Positions 22,197-23,507 of a stretch of DNA of 23,507 bases are shown here, piece by piece. The notes under the pieces are model-generated. The model did not search any database, was not told the origin of the DNA, and worked only from the letters and a program-made list of their open reading frames with translations. The position numbers and the translations under genes were made by a program. The stretch's first letter is position 1, and the number at the start of each line of letters is the position of its first letter. The stretch is from JBMNQS01 sp050944255 (GTDB lineage: Bacteria; Bacillota; Clostridia; Christensenellales; Maliibacteriaceae): NCBI GenBank assembly GCA_050944255.1, contig JBMNQS010000030.1:1-23507 (forward strand). The letters are read 5' to 3'.

Positions 22197-22226
22197 TTGA
22201 CAAGCGTATATAAAACGCTTTAGGAT
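22197..22226 (+). promoter_or_regulatory. Promoter of the DUF3788 gene with a spacer palindrome
   Basis: TTGACA (22197-22202), 18-bp spacer, TAGGAT (22221-22226), 52 nt before the ATG. The spacer contains AAGCGT (22202-22207) and ACGCTT (22215-22220), a 6-7-6 inverted repeat in a position where a regulator could act. The repeat is seen; binding is a guess. Confidence 0.5.
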
Positions 22227-22277
22227 AAATAGAAAGAGGCTTTATAGCCGGACAATCCGTCCTGCAAGGAGGCGCCT

Positions 22278-22700
22278 ATGCCGTGGCACGAAGTTTTTGA
22301 CCGGGATCATCCGCCCACCATGGCACAAATCGATGATTTCATTTCCAGCGATCTATGGGCGGCCTTTACCGGCGCCATGTCTGAAAGATACGGCGCCAAG
22401 CCCAAAATGTCCTACAGTAACTGTAGCTGGCAGAAGGGCTGGAACATCAAATATAAAAAGGGCGGCAGATCCCTGGGCACTTATTATCCCATGGAGGGAT
22501 TTTTCATCGGGCTGGTCACCGTATCGGAAAAAGATCAAGCGCAGGCTGATCTTCTCATGCCCGCCATGGACGAGCATGTGCGTTCCCTCTACAATCAGAG
22601 CGTCAGCGCCATGGGCGGCAAATGGCTCATGATCCACGTAACCGACAAGAAGCGCCTGGAGGATCTGCTGCAACTGCTTGACCTGAAGGCAGGGCAATAA
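22278..22700 (+). CDS. DUF3788 family protein
   Basis: 140 residues, the normal family length. The family has no established function. Soluble, no signal peptide. Recognisable points are the opening MPWHEVFDRDHPPTMAQIDDFI, then KPKMSYSNCSWQKGWNIKYKKGG and TYYPMEGFFIGLVTV in the middle. ATG preceded by CAAGGAGG 6 nt upstream. Divergent from the nrdDG operon, so the 77 nt between their promoters is shared. Followed by a perfect hairpin. The fold suggests a small heme-free alpha/beta domain, but I would not assign activity. Confidence 0.8.
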   Translation: MPWHEVFDRDHPPTMAQIDDFISSDLWAAFTGAMSERYGAKPKMSYSNCSWQKGWNIKYKKGGRSLGTYYPMEGFFIGLVTVSEKDQAQADLLMPAMDEHVRSLYNQSVSAMGGKWLMIHVTDKKRLEDLLQLLDLKAGQ

Positions 22701-22718
22701 TTCATTTATCTTAAAATT

Positions 22719-22760
22719 AATAACGCACGGCGGAAAGGACCCTTTCCGCCGTGCGTTATT
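22719..22760. terminator. Long perfect hairpin between convergent genes
   Basis: A 20-bp perfect inverted repeat (22719-22738 and 22741-22760) with a 2-nt centre; arms begin AATAACGCACGG and end CCGTGCGTTATT. Flanked by AT-rich sequence on both sides and located between the DUF3788 stop and the convergent alkyltransferase-like gene. Bidirectional terminator. Confidence 0.85.
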
Positions 22761-22770
22761 CGTGTAATAT

Positions 22771-23079
22771 TTATTTCCCATCCCACCGGAAACGCCGCAT
22801 GTCCACCCTGCCGTCGGGCAGAAAACCGACCCCTTCATGTTCCAGCAGTTGCCGCTGCACGCCCGGGCCGAACACCTCCTCGGGACACAGCCTGCCCCCC
22901 GAATAAAGCACGCGGTGCGCCGGCAGGTCCAGATCGCCGGGGATGCGCGCCATCATCGCCCCCACGATGCGCGCGGCGCCCGGCCTTCCCGCCAGAAGGG
23001 AAAGCTGCCCGTAAGAGGCCACGCGCCCCCTGGGTATGCGCGCCACCAGATCATAGATGCTCTGCGTAAATCCCGTCAT
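22771..23079 (-). CDS. MGMT-family alkyltransferase-like protein (no acceptor cysteine)
   Basis: 102 residues from the ATG at 23079, which has GGGAG just upstream; the ATG at 23115 is inside or next to the -10 element and so cannot be the start. The DNA-binding domain of O6-methylguanine methyltransferase is present: Y23 in SYGQLS, R37 in GAARIVGAMM (Arg finger), and VLYSGG. The catalytic PCHR motif reads PAHR (53-56), with Ala54 in place of the methyl-accepting Cys. Alkyltransferase-like proteins that bind O6-alkylguanine but cannot repair it show this kind of change; they flag lesions for nucleotide-excision repair. Monocistronic. The loss of cysteine is read directly. Confidence 0.82.
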   Translation of the reverse strand: MTGFTQSIYDLVARIPRGRVASYGQLSLLAGRPGAARIVGAMMARIPGDLDLPAHRVLYSGGRLCPEEVFGPGVQRQLLEHEGVGFLPDGRVDMRRFRWDGK

Positions 23080-23113
23080 TTCTCCCGCTTTCCTGTCAGG
23101 GCATACTCTCGCC

Positions 23114-23126
23114 ATATGCAGTATAA
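23114..23126 (-). promoter_or_regulatory. Extended -10 of the alkyltransferase-like gene
   Basis: Minus strand TG-T-TATACT near 23132-23124 within ATGTTATACTGCATATGG. Transcription from it starts after the ATG at 23115, which supports 23079 as the real start. Confidence 0.45.
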
Positions 23127-23207
23127 CATATCTTCAAACGGCATCGTACGTTCTTTGCGGGATAGCGGGATGAAAGATTCTTCACAGCCGGCTTCGCGGG
23201 GCGAACC

Positions 23208-23306
23208 CTAGACCGGCACGGCAAACATCCAGATCAAAAAGGCCGCCATAATGAGCACGATCACCGCCGTCCAGATGATATGCTTCATTTTCAGCACGAT
23301 AAACAT
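23208..23306 (-). CDS. Small single-pass membrane protein (32 residues)
   Basis: Too short for most gene finders. ATG at 23306 is preceded by TGGAG with 8-nt spacing, and the frame ends in TAG at 23208. The peptide is MFIVLKMKHIIWTAVIVLI followed by MAAFLIWMFAVPV: short basic head, then about 22 hydrophobic residues, so a single membrane helix with a nearly absent C-terminal tail. I do not recognise a family. It could be a membrane-complex subunit, a regulatory peptide or a toxin-like peptide. No partner antisense RNA was identified. Translation is supported only by the ribosome-binding site. Confidence 0.55.
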   Translation of the reverse strand: MFIVLKMKHIIWTAVIVLIMAAFLIWMFAVPV

Positions 23307-23432
23307 GGTATCATCTCCATTCACCTATATCTATGACGCGCCGCGGTATAAATAGACACAAAGCCCCTCAAAGAAGCGTTCACTTAGGGAATTGAAGAAA
23401 AACTTAAATGAACAGCTTCAAGCGGAGCACAA
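23307..23432. other. Short region without an assigned gene
   Basis: A plus-strand frame without start codon (about 23355 to the window edge) reads KKRSLRELKKNLNEQLQAEH and continues through the hairpin; it could be the end of a gene or a chance frame. AT-rich relative to the rest of the window. Confidence 0.3.
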
Positions 23433-23485
23433 AAAGAGACCAGTCACATTTAAGCTTAATGGCTTGATGTGGCTGGTCTTTTACA
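23433..23485 (+). terminator. Long hairpin terminator near the window edge
   Basis: AGACCAGTCACAT (about 23439-23451) pairs with ATGTGGCTGGTCT (about 23468-23480), one wobble, with an inner AAGC/GCTT extension, followed by TTTTAC. Likely ends transcription from the left on the plus strand. Confidence 0.65.
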
Positions 23486-23507
23486 ATATACCTTCGAAAA
23501 CCATCTG

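Overview
The window looks like the chromosome of a strictly anaerobic, moderately GC-rich member of the Clostridia (Firmicutes). The evidence is two T-box leaders, a cobalamin riboswitch, Gram-positive ribosome-binding sites and promoters, a Bce-type bacitracin-resistance module, a class III (oxygen-sensitive) ribonucleotide reductase and a Firmicutes-type LexA box. Genus cannot be fixed from the sequence. Most genes lie on the minus strand; I see no phage, transposase or conjugation gene, no CRISPR array, and no tRNA or rRNA gene.

Layout, left to right. 1-720: the 5' part of a serine acetyltransferase gene (cysE, minus, cut by the window edge) behind a long leader with a cysteine-type T-box. 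717-1892: an MGDG/UgtP-type glycolipid glycosyltransferase (minus). 2230-3066: a DUF4130/TIGR03915 putative DNA-repair gene (plus) with a near-perfect LexA box over its -35. 3194-4231: a sugar-type substrate-binding lipoprotein with no transporter beside it. 4232-4775: AT-rich gene-poor stretch. 4776-6212: a MerR regulator fused to an RDD membrane domain, with a MerR-style operator in its own promoter. 6451-8300: rmuC plus an unrecognised partner gene. 8483-8782: a gene-free, multi-hairpin element bounded by 17-nt direct repeats. 8798-13388: a four-gene bceRS-bceAB module for sensing and resisting peptide antibiotics. 13576-14382: a tributyrin-esterase-type hydrolase. 14536-16386: a tyrosine phenol-lyase-like PLP enzyme under a T-box whose specifier reads Tyr. 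16530-17114: nitroreductase. 17152-18450: a serpin lipoprotein. 18540-18830: hairpins and two 97-nt direct repeats. 18982-22119: nrdDG under a cobalamin riboswitch. 22278-22700: DUF3788 protein (plus). 22771-23079: an alkyltransferase-like DNA-repair protein whose acceptor cysteine is replaced. 23208-23306: a 32-residue membrane peptide. 23433-23485: a strong hairpin terminator.

The strongest theme is RNA- and repressor-level control: two tRNA-sensing leaders, a vitamin-sensing leader, a predicted SOS-controlled gene, a membrane-tethered regulator with its own operator, and a resistance module with an internal terminator. The points that most deserve checking are the Tyr T-box on a lyase family normally thought of as degradative, the LexA-box DUF4130 gene lacking its usual radical-SAM neighbour, the MerR-RDD fusion, and the two structured repeat regions. 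All assignments rest on reading motifs by eye; no database search was run.
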